NCBI GenBank assembly: GCA_910579745.1
Contig: CAJTVH010000007.1
Location: forward strand, 1 to 64,000
DNA: 64,000 nt
Reading direction: 5' to 3'
DNA from: an uncultured Clostridia bacterium
GTDB lineage: Bacteria > Bacillota > Clostridia > Lachnospirales > CAG-274
Below are positions 27,535 to 35,969 of this stretch, piece by piece. The notes under the pieces were generated by a model, which had not been told where the DNA came from, made no database searches, and was given only the letters and a program-made list of their open reading frames with translations. Numbering within the stretch: position 1 is the stretch's first letter; every line of letters begins with the position of its first letter. Made by a program: the position numbers and the translations under genes.

Positions 27535-28143
27535 ATGAGAAAAACAAGTGTGAAAATGGAAAGAACAAGCACCCAGGCAATTTGTCTTACAGGGCTTTTT
27601 ACCGCTATTATTTGTCTTGGAACCATGTTTTTAAAGCTTCCTGTTCCTACAATGACAGATGGATACATAAATTTTGGAGATGGGTTTATTATTATTATTT
27701 CTGTGATGTTCGGCAAAAAGTACGGCGCCGTTTCAGGCGCGGCTGGGTCGGCTCTCGCTGATATTCTTTTGGGTTCTCCCCATTGGGCCGTATTCACGTT
27801 TATTATAAAAGGGCTTATGGGATATGTTACTGGGCTGGTTAAAGATTACTCAGACGAGAACTCGAGATTTTTTTCGGTCAGAAACGTGTCGGCTGCTTTT
27901 ATATGTGAGGTTATTATGGTGGCGGGATATTTTATATGCGGGGTTCTGCTTAAAGGCTATTTTATGACTCCAGATTCTGAGAAATTCATAGCGGCGGGCG
28001 CAAGCTCACTTTTTGAGTACGGAGTTATTCAGGCGACTTCCTCGTTTTTTCAAAACCTTATTCAGGCGGGAGGAAGTATTGTTATTTTTTATTTTCTAGG
28101 CCTCGCTCTTCATAATGCTAAAATCGCTAAATTGTCAAAATAA
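27535..28143 (+). CDS. ECF transporter substrate-binding (S) component
   Basis: 202 residues, about six hydrophobic helices. It carries FTAIICLGTMFLKLPVPTMTDGYINFGDGFIIIISVMFGKKYGAVSGAAGSALADILLG, the conserved N-terminal half of vitamin-type ECF S components (GxxxAGxGSALADxL). S components bind a vitamin or precursor and use a shared EcfA-A'-T module, not encoded here. AGAAGGAG precedes the ATG. The substrate cannot be read from sequence or context. Confidence 0.85.
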   Translation: MRKTSVKMERTSTQAICLTGLFTAIICLGTMFLKLPVPTMTDGYINFGDGFIIIISVMFGKKYGAVSGAAGSALADILLGSPHWAVFTFIIKGLMGYVTGLVKDYSDENSRFFSVRNVSAAFICEVIMVAGYFICGVLLKGYFMTPDSEKFIAAGASSLFEYGVIQATSSFFQNLIQAGGSIVIFYFLGLALHNAKIAKLSK

Positions 28144-28381
28144 GCAAATATATTGTTATAGTCAAACAATTTGAGAATGAAGAGAAATATATTTAGCGAT
28201 TTGTAAAATTCTCAGCCATAAGACTTGGTTTTTTTTAATTCACTGATTAATAAAGGCGTCTTTCCTCGGACGAGGGGATTATCCAAGTTTTTTTAAATAT
28301 TTTGCCGGTGAGAGATAACATTTATGTTTTTCGGGAAATTTATTATTTATACAGTTTTAACAGCTATAGTGAAATTTTTAG

Positions 28382-28521
28382 GGAAACACCGCGCAAAGGA
28401 AAATAAAAATAATTTTTCAAATTTAAAATTTCCGTTATCGTGTCATTTTTCAAGAAAAATAACACTAACACTCAAATTTTTTTAAAAAATTATTTTTATT
28501 TTTGAATTACGCGGTATTTCC
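28382..28521. mobile_element. MITE-like element, family B, copy 2 (140 bp, TSD TTAG)
   Basis: 140 bp from GGAAACACCGCGCAAAGG to ACGCGGTATTTCC, flanked by TTAG on both sides. It is nearly identical to 3633-3772 and in the same orientation. Within the 820-base gene-free stretch 28144-28966, which also has a partial family C end at 28156 (TTATAGTCAAACAATTTG) and an ACTTGG/CCAAGT hairpin with TTTTTTT at 28225-28297. 28527-28966 shows nothing further. Confidence 0.85.
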
Positions 28522-28966
28522 TTAGACATATTCTGATAAATCGGGGATTTTTAAAAAAAATTTCCGATTTAAAAAAAATGCTTTATTGTTTATAAAAAAA
28601 ATGTTATAATAAAAGCAAGATTTTTAATTTATAGAGAAATGGCAAAATATTGACGTTTTTAATACATTATATTTAAAGTGATTTGGTTAGTTTTTTGTTA
28701 TTTTAATAAATCTGTTCCGTAACCTTAAAATTTGTGTGAATAATTGATTTTATTGTTACAGTCTATAGAGACTAAAAATTAATTGACATAACAAAGCGCG
28801 GCGGTGAAAAGGCTTTAATGTCTTTTTAAGGGTTTGGGGCAGGTCTGTTGTTTTACAGAGACGCTTATTGATATTTACGGTCTTTTGAGTCATATGATTC
28901 CAAAAGATGGGATCGGGCCGGATTTTATTATTGTATTATACTGTTGAGAAAGGTGTACGTAAACAG

Positions 28967-30235
28967 ATGGAACATTTGGTTATTACAGGGCAAAAACAGC
29001 TTTCGGGGGAGGTTTTTATAAGCGGCGCGAAAAACGCGGTAGTCGCTATTATTCCCGCGGCGATTATGGCGAAAGGAAAATGCGTTATTGAAAACCTTCC
29101 GTATATTGAGGACGTTAGAAGTCTTGTCGATACTTTAACTAATATTGGCGCGGTTTGTGAGTTTACAGGCGACAATTCTCTTATTATTGACAGCTCAAAT
29201 ATTGAAAAGTACTGCGCTACTTATGAGTCGGTTAAAAAAATCAGGGCTTCTTATTATCTTATGGGCGCTTTTCTCGGCAGGTTTAAAAAGGCCGAGGTCG
29301 CTATGCCCGGCGGCTGTAATTTTGGCACAAGGCCGATTGACCAGCATTTAAGAGGATTTAAAGCTCTCGGGGCGGAGTATACCATTCAGCATGGAGTTGT
29401 TAAACTATCAGCCGAAAAGCTTACGGGGAGTCATATTTATCTCGATATGCCAAGTGTCGGCGCGACGATTAACATTATGCTCGCCGCCTCAATGGCTGAG
29501 GGGGTCACTCTTATTGAGAATGCCGCTAAGGAACCCCATATTGTCGATACAGCCAATTTTTTGAATATGTTAGGGGCGAAAATTAAGGGAGCCGGCACGG
29601 ATGTTATCAAAATAACGGGAGTATCAGAGCTTCACGGGGCTGAGTATATGATTATACCAGACCAAATTGAGGCGGGAACTTATATGATTGCCGCGGCTAT
29701 GGCGGGCGGCGACGTTACCGTGAGAAATATTATTCCGAAACATATGGACCCTCTTTCCGCCAAACTTCAGGAAATCGGCTGTATGCTTTATGAAGGTGAC
29801 GATTCAATAAGGGTTGTTTCCACGGGAAATCTTTTGCCGACTACCGTTAAGACTATGGCATATCCCGGATTTCCGACGGATTTACAGCCACAGATGACGG
29901 CTCTTTTATGCGCGGCGAACGGCACGAGTATTTTAACTGAAAATGTCTGGGAAAACAGATTTCAATACATCAACGAGCTTAAACGTCTTGGCGGGAACAT
30001 TACCGTTGAGGGCAGGGTCGCTGTTGTTGAGGGCGTAAGACAGCTTATGGGCGCCGAAGTCAACGCCACGGATTTAAGAGCGGGCGCCGCTTTAGTCATC
30101 GCCGGGCTTGCCGCGAAGGGCACGACCACAATAGGCAACGTTAAATATATTGACAGGGGATATGAGAAAATAGAACATAAACTCAGGGCGATAGGCGCCG
30201 ACGTTAAACGAGTCGGAGAAAAAAATATCGGCTGA
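28967..30235 (+). CDS. murA: UDP-N-acetylglucosamine 1-carboxyvinyltransferase
   Basis: First committed step of peptidoglycan synthesis: transfers enolpyruvate from PEP to UDP-GlcNAc. Starts MEHLVITGQKQLSGEVFISGAKNAV. The catalytic, fosfomycin-sensitive cysteine is in PGGCNFGTRPIDQH. 422 residues from the ATG at 28967, with AAAGGTG 11 bases upstream; further in-frame starts upstream would add non-family residues. It sits between the yycHI pair and yycJ. Confidence 0.96.
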   Translation: MEHLVITGQKQLSGEVFISGAKNAVVAIIPAAIMAKGKCVIENLPYIEDVRSLVDTLTNIGAVCEFTGDNSLIIDSSNIEKYCATYESVKKIRASYYLMGAFLGRFKKAEVAMPGGCNFGTRPIDQHLRGFKALGAEYTIQHGVVKLSAEKLTGSHIYLDMPSVGATINIMLAASMAEGVTLIENAAKEPHIVDTANFLNMLGAKIKGAGTDVIKITGVSELHGAEYMIIPDQIEAGTYMIAAAMAGGDVTVRNIIPKHMDPLSAKLQEIGCMLYEGDDSIRVVSTGNLLPTTVKTMAYPGFPTDLQPQMTALLCAANGTSILTENVWENRFQYINELKRLGGNITVEGRVAVVEGVRQLMGAEVNATDLRAGAALVIAGLAAKGTTTIGNVKYIDRGYEKIEHKLRAIGADVKRVGEKNIG

Positions 30236-30331
30236 GAAAAATATTTTAGGTTCTGCCTCAAATTTTGAAAAAGGATTTACGGAGCGCGGTAAAGCGCGGG
30301 ATTTTAATATTTATGAACAGGGGCGTTTCTT

Positions 30332-31135
30332 ATGGCGGTTAAATTTGCGACTATCGCGAGCGGCAGCGGCGGAAACAGCGTTTTTATCGGAACGGACAAC
30401 ACCAACGTTTTAATTGACGCCGGCTTAAGCGGGAAAAAGATTCAGTCAGGACTTTCTGAAATCGGGGTTTTAGGAAGTAATATTGACGGGATTTTTGTTA
30501 CTCACGAACATATAGACCATGTACAGGGTGTAGGGATTTTGTCAAGGCGGTTTGGCATACCCGTTTACGCCACGGAGGGGACGTGGAGAAATATGCCCGG
30601 TTCTGTCGGGGATATTTCTCCCGACAATAAAAGGGTTATCTCAAAAAAGGAAGATTTTGTTATTAAGGATTTAGCCATAAAGCCTTACTCTATTCCTCAT
30701 GACGCGGCTGATCCCGTTGGATACAGCGTTATGAGCGACAAATTTAAAATATCTGTAGCTACGGACATAGGGCATGTCACGGAAGAAATTATGGAAAATG
30801 TTAAGGACTGTGATTTATTGCTTTTAGAAAGCAACCACGATATTCATATGCTTGAAAACGGTACATACCCATATCCTCTTAAAAGGCGTATTCTGGGAAA
30901 AAACGGGCACCTTTCAAACGAGACGGCGGGGAAGCTCTTAGCTTGGGTTATATGTCAGAACCAAAAGCTTAAAAATGTTTTTCTCGGACATTTAAGCAAG
31001 GAAAACAACACTCCTGAGACTGCCTATAATACTGTTAAGGAAATTCTGGACGGTTATGGAATTGAAACAGGCAAGGAATTTAATTTATATATGGCGGCCA
31101 GATTTGGGGTTGAAAGGCTTATTGAGCTTGTATAA
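30332..31135 (+). CDS. yycJ: YycJ/WalJ-type metallo-beta-lactamase fold hydrolase
   Basis: 267 residues with KFATIASGSGGNSVFIG and the zinc motif THEHIDHVQG (HxHxDH), typical of YycJ, a putative nuclease encoded with the WalRK system and linked to coordinating wall synthesis and division. AGGGG lies 8 bases before the ATG. rlmH follows after 9 bases, the same order as in many Firmicutes. Confidence 0.92.
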   Translation: MAVKFATIASGSGGNSVFIGTDNTNVLIDAGLSGKKIQSGLSEIGVLGSNIDGIFVTHEHIDHVQGVGILSRRFGIPVYATEGTWRNMPGSVGDISPDNKRVISKKEDFVIKDLAIKPYSIPHDAADPVGYSVMSDKFKISVATDIGHVTEEIMENVKDCDLLLLESNHDIHMLENGTYPYPLKRRILGKNGHLSNETAGKLLAWVICQNQKLKNVFLGHLSKENNTPETAYNTVKEILDGYGIETGKEFNLYMAARFGVERLIELV

Positions 31136-31144
31136 GGCGACATT

Positions 31145-31621
31145 ATGAGAACAGAAATTATTTGTGTGGGAAAAATAAAAGAAAAATTTTTTAAGGACGC
31201 TATATCGGAATATTCAAAACGTCTCTCTAAATATGTAAATCTTAACATTATTGAGGTTTCCGACGAGAAAACCCCTGAAAGTCTTTCAGATTCGGAAAAG
31301 CGAATTGTAAAGTATAAAGAGGGGGAAAGAATTTTAAACGCTGTTAAGACTAATTTCGTTATCGCTCTTGATTTAAGCGGAAAAAAGCTCTCGAGTGAAA
31401 ATTTCGCTGAGTTTCTGCGAAAATCCATGGTTTCGGGAATTAACGGAGTCTCTTTTGTTATAGGCGGTTCTCTCGGTCTTTCCGAGTCTGTTATAAAGAG
31501 GGCGGATTTGAGGCTTTCTTTTTCGGACATGACATTTCCGCATCAGCTTATGAGGGTGATTCTTCTTGAGCAAATTTACAGGGCGCACAGGATTATTAAT
31601 AACGAACCTTATCATAAATAA
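31145..31621 (+). CDS. rlmH: 23S rRNA pseudouridine-1915 N3-methyltransferase
   Basis: SPOUT-class methyltransferase modifying helix 69 of 23S rRNA. 158 residues, the standard size. Starts MRTEIICVGKIKEKFF and ends with the SAM-knot segment FVIGGSLGLSESVIKRADLRLSFSDMTFPHQLMRVILLEQIYRAHRIINNEPYHK. Follows yycJ closely (9 bases) with only a weak AAGGCGA site, so probably co-transcribed. Confidence 0.97.
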   Translation: MRTEIICVGKIKEKFFKDAISEYSKRLSKYVNLNIIEVSDEKTPESLSDSEKRIVKYKEGERILNAVKTNFVIALDLSGKKLSSENFAEFLRKSMVSGINGVSFVIGGSLGLSESVIKRADLRLSFSDMTFPHQLMRVILLEQIYRAHRIINNEPYHK

Positions 31622-31840
31622 GAGGTGGCTGTTATTTTTGATAAATTTTTATCAATAAGTCTTTAGAAATTTATTTTTATGGGCAAAGTATCTAAAATTA
31701 TATCGGAGAGCCGTGAAAGGAATTGACGATTAAGGGTTTTTTATTTGAGATTTTTTCTTTTTGACTAACGGGGTTGTTTAACTTGTATATATGGTCTGTT
31801 TTAAGAAAAGTAATTTAAGAAAAGTTTTCCGTAAATATAT

Positions 31841-31870
31841 TTGACAAACTTGATTGATTGATGATAATAT
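31841..31870 (+). promoter_or_regulatory. Promoter before cheC
   Basis: TTGACA (31841-31846), 18-base spacer, TAATAT (31865-31870). The transcript would have a 200-base leader with no structure that I recognise. 31622-31840 has no gene. Confidence 0.55.
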
Positions 31871-32087
31871 AATTAATATAAGGATAAATTTTATAATGCG
31901 GTATGTTTACGTATGTTTTTAATCTACTGATTGATTGCCGTGAGATTAGAGTATTTTTACATATAAAAATACGAATAGTTTTTGATTTGTGAGAAATATT
32001 TTGGAAAAATTTATAAATTTGACAGATTTGAAAATTTTGAGTAAACATGGGATTGTTTTACGTTAAACTAAAGGAGTTGGTAGGGAT

Positions 32088-32672
32088 ATGAGCAATACTT
32101 GGGGATTTAATCAGATTGACGCTGACACGCTTAAGGAAATCGCTAATATTGGTTCGGGAACGGCGGCGGGAAGCCTCGCCAGCCTTCTCAAGGATAAGAT
32201 CACAATGACTGTGCCGGAGGTTACAACCCCCGAATTCAAAGATTTGCCTGATATTTTAAATGGGGCGGATAAAGTTGTCGCGAGCGTTTTTGTTAAGATT
32301 TACGGCGATATTAAAGGAACCATGATGTATGTTATGGATGAGAATTCGGCTTGTACCCTTACTAACAGGATTTTGAACAAAAAGAACAGAAGTCTTTATG
32401 ATTTTGGGGAAATGGAACTTTCCGTTATTACGGAAATAGGAAATATTCTTACAAGCTCATATCTTATGAGTATGTCAAGTCTTCTTAAATTTAACATAAC
32501 TAAATCAGTTCCTTATCTAGCTATTGATATGGCGGGAGCCGTGCTCAGTGTTCCGGCCACGGAATTCGCCAAAGTCGCTGATTCGGTTTTACTTATAAAA
32601 TCAACTCTGAAAGACAATACATACAATATGTTTGGGTTTTTTATTTTAATTCCTGATTTTGGAGAGATTTAA
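32088..32672 (+). CDS. cheC: CheC-family chemotaxis protein (CheY-P phosphatase type)
   Basis: 194 residues with two copies of the CheC/CheX/FliY signature: LKEIANIGSGTAAGSLASLL near residue 15 and LSVITEIGNILTSSYLMSM near residue 115, each with the E-x2-N catalytic pair. CheC dephosphorylates CheY-P and binds CheD. It stands alone, with no che or flagellar genes beside it. AAAGGAG is upstream. The motility glycosyltransferase at 52.6 kb supports a motile organism. Confidence 0.88.
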   Translation: MSNTWGFNQIDADTLKEIANIGSGTAAGSLASLLKDKITMTVPEVTTPEFKDLPDILNGADKVVASVFVKIYGDIKGTMMYVMDENSACTLTNRILNKKNRSLYDFGEMELSVITEIGNILTSSYLMSMSSLLKFNITKSVPYLAIDMAGAVLSVPATEFAKVADSVLLIKSTLKDNTYNMFGFFILIPDFGEI

Positions 32673-32679
32673 TCGATTT

Positions 32680-32722
32680 AAGTAAGTTCTCTGTTTTTTA
32701 AGCGCGGGGGGCTTACTTTTAT
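32680..32722 (+). terminator. Possible cheC terminator
   Basis: AAGTAAG (32680-32686) pairs with CTTACTT (32712-32718) followed by TTATATTT; the loop is long. Confidence 0.4.
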
Positions 32723-32861
32723 ATTTAGTGTAAGCGCGGAGTTCTCGCTGAATATAAGGGAGTTGTGAAACGCCATATGTTCAGGGTACTTTTACAAGCT
32801 AAAAACACTAATAGTTTTTGGTTGTATTTCAAGGTGAGTTTGGAAAAATATTAAAAAGATG

Positions 32862-32890
32862 TTGACATGTTTTTTTTTATGTGTTAGAAT
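32862..32890 (+). promoter_or_regulatory. Promoter of the rplU operon
   Basis: TTGACA (32862-32867), 17-base spacer, TAGAAT (32885-32890). Start expected near 32897. Confidence 0.8.
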
Positions 32891-32896
32891 GTCCTT

Positions 32897-32975
32897 GTTT
32901 AGCCGCGCGGAGAGGTATTAAAATGTACAGCGTTTGTTCACGCGGTACTTCCGAATCCGGCGAGTTCTCATTTTA
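32897..32975 (+). ncRNA. Probable L21 leader (rplU autoregulatory 5' UTR)
   Basis: The leader between the promoter and rplU contains GCCGCGCGGAGAGGTATT and CACGCGGTACTTCCG, which can pair as GCCGCG/CGCGG and GGTA/TACC-type stems. Its position and paired elements fit the ribosomal L21 leader of Firmicutes. The class assignment rests on position and partial pairing, not on a covariance search. Confidence 0.5.
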
Positions 32976-32988
32976 AGGAGGTGTACTT

Positions 32989-33300
32989 ATGTACGCGATT
33001 ATTGAAACAGGCGGAAAGCAGTATAAGGTTTGCGAGGGCGACGTTATCAGAGTTGAGAAACTTAAAGCGGCCGCTGAGAGCAAATATGTTTTTGACAATG
33101 TTTTGGCTGTGGGAAACGGCGATGATTTTAAAATAGGCGCTCCCAAGGTTGATGGGGCGAGTGTTGAGGCTTCTGTTATCGGCGACGGCAAAGCTAAAAA
33201 AGTTATTGTTTACAAATATAAGCCTAAGAAAACTTTCCACAAGAAAAAAGGCCATAGACAGCCTTTTACCGAACTTAAAATTGAAAAAATTAACGGTTGA
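32989..33300 (+). CDS. rplU: 50S ribosomal protein L21
   Basis: 103 residues starting MYAIIETGGKQYKV, the family signature, and ending with the basic KPKKTFHKKKGHRQPFTELKIEKI. First gene of rplU-prp-rpmA, the invariant Firmicutes order. AAGGAGGTG precedes the ATG. Confidence 0.98.
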   Translation: MYAIIETGGKQYKVCEGDVIRVEKLKAAAESKYVFDNVLAVGNGDDFKIGAPKVDGASVEASVIGDGKAKKVIVYKYKPKKTFHKKKGHRQPFTELKIEKING

Positions 33301-33329
33301 TTTTTATTTTTTAATATAATAAAAAGTAT

Positions 33330-33650
33330 ATGATTAAAGTTAAGGTTTTTCGCAATAAAAATAATGAGATTTATGGGTTTTGTGTTGACGACCACGGCGA
33401 CAGTATCGTGTGTTCCGCTGTGTCGGCTCTTACTCTTAATTGTGTGAATTGTATAGAGGCTTTTACGCCGGCGGATTTTTCCTTTGAGGCTGACGAGGGC
33501 GGCGGTTTTCTCAAAATTGAGATAAAGGAAATAGAAAACGGAACTCATAATCACGATGTTAATTTGATTTTTAATTGTCTTTTACTTGGGTTATCGGGTA
33601 TAGAGGCCCAGTATTCCAGGGATATTAAAATTATTGACAGGGAGGTGTAA
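33330..33650 (+). CDS. prp: Ribosomal-processing cysteine protease Prp
   Basis: Cleaves the N-terminal extension of L27. 106 residues, located between rplU and rpmA. The catalytic dyad is probably His22 and Cys28 in DDHGDSIVCSAVSAL; the spacing between them is about six residues shorter than in the commoner GHA...DIVCAAVSAL form. No good ribosome site is visible before the ATG, so translation may be coupled to rplU or be weak. Confidence 0.9.
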   Translation: MIKVKVFRNKNNEIYGFCVDDHGDSIVCSAVSALTLNCVNCIEAFTPADFSFEADEGGGFLKIEIKEIENGTHNHDVNLIFNCLLLGLSGIEAQYSRDIKIIDREV

Positions 33651-33654
33651 GTTT

Positions 33655-33939
33655 ATGCTTAAAATGAATCTTCAGTTTTTCGCTCATAAAAAAGGTGTTG
33701 GTTCTACCAAAAACGGACGTGACTCAGAGTCTAAAAGACTTGGACCGAAAAGAGCCGACGGACAGTTCGCTAAGGCGGGAAACATTCTTTATACTCAAAG
33801 AGGCACCAAAATTCATCCGGGCAACAATGTTGGTATTGGAGGAAACGACACTTTATTCGCGTTGATTGATGGTGTTGTTAAATATGAGAGAAAGGGCAGG
33901 GACAAGAAACAGCTTTCTGTTTATCCTGTCGCTGAGTAA
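33655..33939 (+). CDS. rpmA: 50S ribosomal protein L27 with cleavable leader
   Basis: 94 residues from the ATG at 33655 (GGGAGGTG upstream). The start MLKMNLQFFAHKKGVGST contains the Firmicutes extension that Prp removes between FF and AHKKG; the mature N terminus reaches the peptidyl-transferase centre. It begins 4 bases after prp. An upstream in-frame start inside prp is a frame extension only. Confidence 0.98.
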   Translation: MLKMNLQFFAHKKGVGSTKNGRDSESKRLGPKRADGQFAKAGNILYTQRGTKIHPGNNVGIGGNDTLFALIDGVVKYERKGRDKKQLSVYPVAE

Positions 33940-33947
33940 TATTTGAG

Positions 33948-33992
33948 AAAAAGCCGGTCAAGTTGGGCACTCCTGATTTGGTCGGCTTTTTA
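33948..33992 (+). terminator. Terminator after rpmA
   Basis: AAAAGCCGGTCAA pairs with TTGGTCGGCTTTT (two wobble pairs) and ends in a T run. Confidence 0.85.
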
Positions 33993-34136
33993 TATATTTA
34001 TTTTGAGACTTTAAAAGATTTGTTGTTATAATTTTATATATTTTTGTTAAATATATAACTGTAAGTCAATAGACTGTATGTTAAGGGCGGTGTTGAGTGA
34101 AAGGTTATAATTGATAATAATCTCTCGTTTTTTAGA

Positions 34137-34286
34137 GCGTATCTGAAAACTAAAATACGCGCCAAAAATTATAAAAAATAAAACGAGACAGAAAGGCTTT
34201 TCTGTTTAATTGAACTGTTTTCATTTATTTTTTAATAATTTTTTGGATATTTCGCATATATAACTTATGATAGTTTTCAGATACGC
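34137..34286. mobile_element. MITE-like element, family A (type copy)
   Basis: 150 bp from GCGTATCTGAAAACTAAAAT to GTTTTCAGATACGC. The arms TATAAAAAATAAAACGAGACAG and TTCATTTATTTTTTAATAA continue the palindrome through the middle. Its best match is 60460-60616, which shares most bases, including AGAAAGGCT and TTTAATTGAACTG. Non-coding. Confidence 0.78.
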
Positions 34287-34297
34287 CCTAGATAAGA

Positions 34298-34457
34298 TTA
34301 TAGTCGAAGTATTTAAAAAAATAAAAGGAGGCGGGATGAAAATTATTTTTCCAGAGGCGGGGAATGGAGAGACAAGCCTGTGCCTACCGACGCTTAACAC
34401 AGTGAAAAGGATTTTCGGCGGCCTAATTTGTTTGATTTTAAGTTTTTTGACTATAGT
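34298..34457. mobile_element. MITE-like element, family C, copy 2
   Basis: Begins TTATAGTCGAAGTATTT and ends TTTTTTGACTATAG. The interior GATGAAAATTATTTTT, GAGACAAGCCTGT and GGATTTTCGGCGG matches 14165-14318 and 57770-57937. It abuts the family A element with 11 bases between and supplies sequence right up to the rubrerythrin ribosome site. ORFs crossing it are artefacts. Confidence 0.72.
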
Positions 34458-34485
34458 ATAAAAAATATTATAAAGGAGTTGTTTT

Positions 34486-35025
34486 ATGATGGCAGATTTA
34501 AAAGGAACCAAAACAGAGGAAAATTTGAGAACGGCTTTCGCCGGCGAGTCTCAAGCGAGATGCAAGTATACTTATTTCGCCTCAAAGGCAAAAAAGGACG
34601 GTTATGTACAAATAGCTAAAATTTTTGAGGAAACCGCCGAGAATGAGAAAGAACACGCCAAAATGTGGTTTAAGATTTTAAACGGTTTAGGTTCTACCAT
34701 TGACAATCTTAAAAGCGCGGCTGAGGGAGAGAATTTTGAGTGGACCGATATGTATAAAAATTTCGCTGAGGTCGCGAGGGAAGAAGGATTTGATGAAATA
34801 GCCAAGCTTTTTGACGGCGTGGCGGCAATTGAGATGGAACATGAGAGACGATACAGAAAGCTTATCGCCAATCTTGACGAGGGGCTCGTTTTCTCAAAAG
34901 ACGGGGACGTTATTTGGGAATGCTCAAACTGCGGTCATATATGCGTAGGCAAAAAGGCGCCAGAGGTTTGTCCTGTCTGCGCGCATCCTCAGGCTTATTT
35001 CCAGGTTAAGGCGGAAAACTATTAA
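34486..35025 (+). CDS. rbr: Rubrerythrin
   Basis: Cytoplasmic peroxide reductase of anaerobes. 179 residues: a di-iron four-helix domain (1-140) with ENLRTAFAGESQARCKY, ENEKEHAKMW and AIEMEHERRY, then a C-terminal rubredoxin module with two CxxC pairs (CSNCGHICVG...CPVCAHPQ) binding one iron. AAAGGAG lies 7 bases before the first ATG; a second ATG follows at once. Supports an anaerobic lifestyle. Confidence 0.96.
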   Translation: MMADLKGTKTEENLRTAFAGESQARCKYTYFASKAKKDGYVQIAKIFEETAENEKEHAKMWFKILNGLGSTIDNLKSAAEGENFEWTDMYKNFAEVAREEGFDEIAKLFDGVAAIEMEHERRYRKLIANLDEGLVFSKDGDVIWECSNCGHICVGKKAPEVCPVCAHPQAYFQVKAENY

Positions 35026-35073
35026 ATAAATACCAGCAGTTTAAATTTGTTTTATTTAACTGTGTTTTTTATT

Positions 35074-35122
35074 CAGGCCTCTTTCAGGATCGCCGCGAAG
35101 TTTTGAGAGAGGTCTGTTTTTA
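35074..35122 (+). terminator. Terminator after rubrerythrin
   Basis: CAGGCCTCTTTCA pairs with TGAGAGAGGTCTG, then TTTTTAAATTT. Confidence 0.85.
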
Positions 35123-35182
35123 AATTTATTGACTATATTATTTTTCTTATTTGTTACAATAATATTACATTATAAAAAAATG

Positions 35183-35211
35183 TTGACAAAGGGTTTTATA
35201 TATGATACTAT
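35183..35211 (+). promoter_or_regulatory. Promoter of the rpmG-secE-nusG-rplKA cluster
   Basis: TTGACA (35183-35188), 17-base spacer, TACTAT (35206-35211). Confidence 0.75.
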
Positions 35212-35280
35212 GATAAAGGCGAATAACGTCTTTTTTTTATGTGTTAAAAATTATGAGATTATGCAAAAGAGGTGGAAGTT

Positions 35281-35430
35281 TTGAGGACTAAAATTACTTT
35301 GGCGTGTACTGATTGCAAACAAAGAAATTATAATACCATGAAAGATAAAAAAGTACATCCCGACAGAATGGAAACAAAGAAATATTGCAAATTCTGCAAT
35401 AAACACACATTGCACAGAGAAACAAAATAA
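35281..35430 (+). CDS. rpmG: 50S ribosomal protein L33
   Basis: 49 residues, missed by length cut-offs: (M)RTKITLACTDCKQRNYNT...KYCKFCNKHTLHRETK. Cys9, Cys12, Cys36 and Cys39 form the zinc-binding version. The start is TTG at 35281 with GAGGTGG 5 bases upstream. It occupies the standard place before secE and nusG. Confidence 0.95.
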   Translation: MRTKITLACTDCKQRNYNTMKDKKVHPDRMETKKYCKFCNKHTLHRETK

Positions 35431-35558
35431 AAACGCCGATGAAAGGGCGAAAATGAATTTTTCGGGAAGGCGTATAGAAAAAGCTTTTCTTTTGAGAAAT
35501 TTTCCGCGGCGTCAAATCAGTGTTTTTACAATTCTTTGTGAAAGGGGTAAGTTTAAGC

Positions 35559-35855
35559 ATGGAAGAAAACACTTCAAACGGAAGCAACGAGAACGAGAAC
35601 AACGAGAGCGAAAGCAAGAAGGTTGTCTCAAAAGACGAAGCGTCAGCTTCTAAGGACAATAAAAAGAAAAACAAAGCCGAGAAGAAAGGCCCCGGCTTTT
35701 TTGACAGGCACAAAGCCGAGTTTAAAAAAATTAAATGGCCGTCACGTCAGGAGCTTTTTAAGGAAACGGTTGTTGTAATTGTTATATCTTTGGCTGTCGG
35801 CATAATGATTTACGCCATGGATAAAGTTTTACAATATGGTTTCGCGCTTTTGTGA
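35559..35855 (+). CDS. secE: Preprotein translocase subunit SecE
   Basis: 98 residues from the ATG at 35559 (AAAGGGG 11 bases upstream). The C-terminal 50 residues are the conserved SecE core: FKKIKWPSRQELFKETVVVIVISLAVGIMIYAMDKVLQYG, one membrane helix preceded by the amphipathic helix. The first 50 residues are a low-complexity N/E/S/K tract (SNGSNENENNESESKK) much longer than in minimal one-helix SecE proteins. It stabilises SecY in the translocon. Confidence 0.94.
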   Translation: MEENTSNGSNENENNESESKKVVSKDEASASKDNKKKNKAEKKGPGFFDRHKAEFKKIKWPSRQELFKETVVVIVISLAVGIMIYAMDKVLQYGFALL

Positions 35856-35871
35856 TTATTTGGGAAACTAC

Positions 35872-35928
35872 GCCGTTCTAATCTTTTAACGGTTTTGTTT
35901 AAGATTAGTTAAAACCGGCGTTTTCCGT
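35872..35928 (+). terminator. Hairpin between secE and nusG
   Basis: ACGCCG and CTAATCTT pair with AAGATTAG and CGGCGT, followed by TTTTCC. As nusG has no separate promoter that I can see, this may be a partial terminator or attenuator. Confidence 0.5.
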
Positions 35929-35969
35929 ATCTAACGCCTTTGATTATATTGATTGTGAGGTTTGGTTAT

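Noticed and set aside
34221..34511. Minus-strand ORF of 96 codons and plus-strand ORF 34267-34461
   Set aside because: Both run through family A and C palindromes up to the rubrerythrin start; composition reflects the repeats, not protein.
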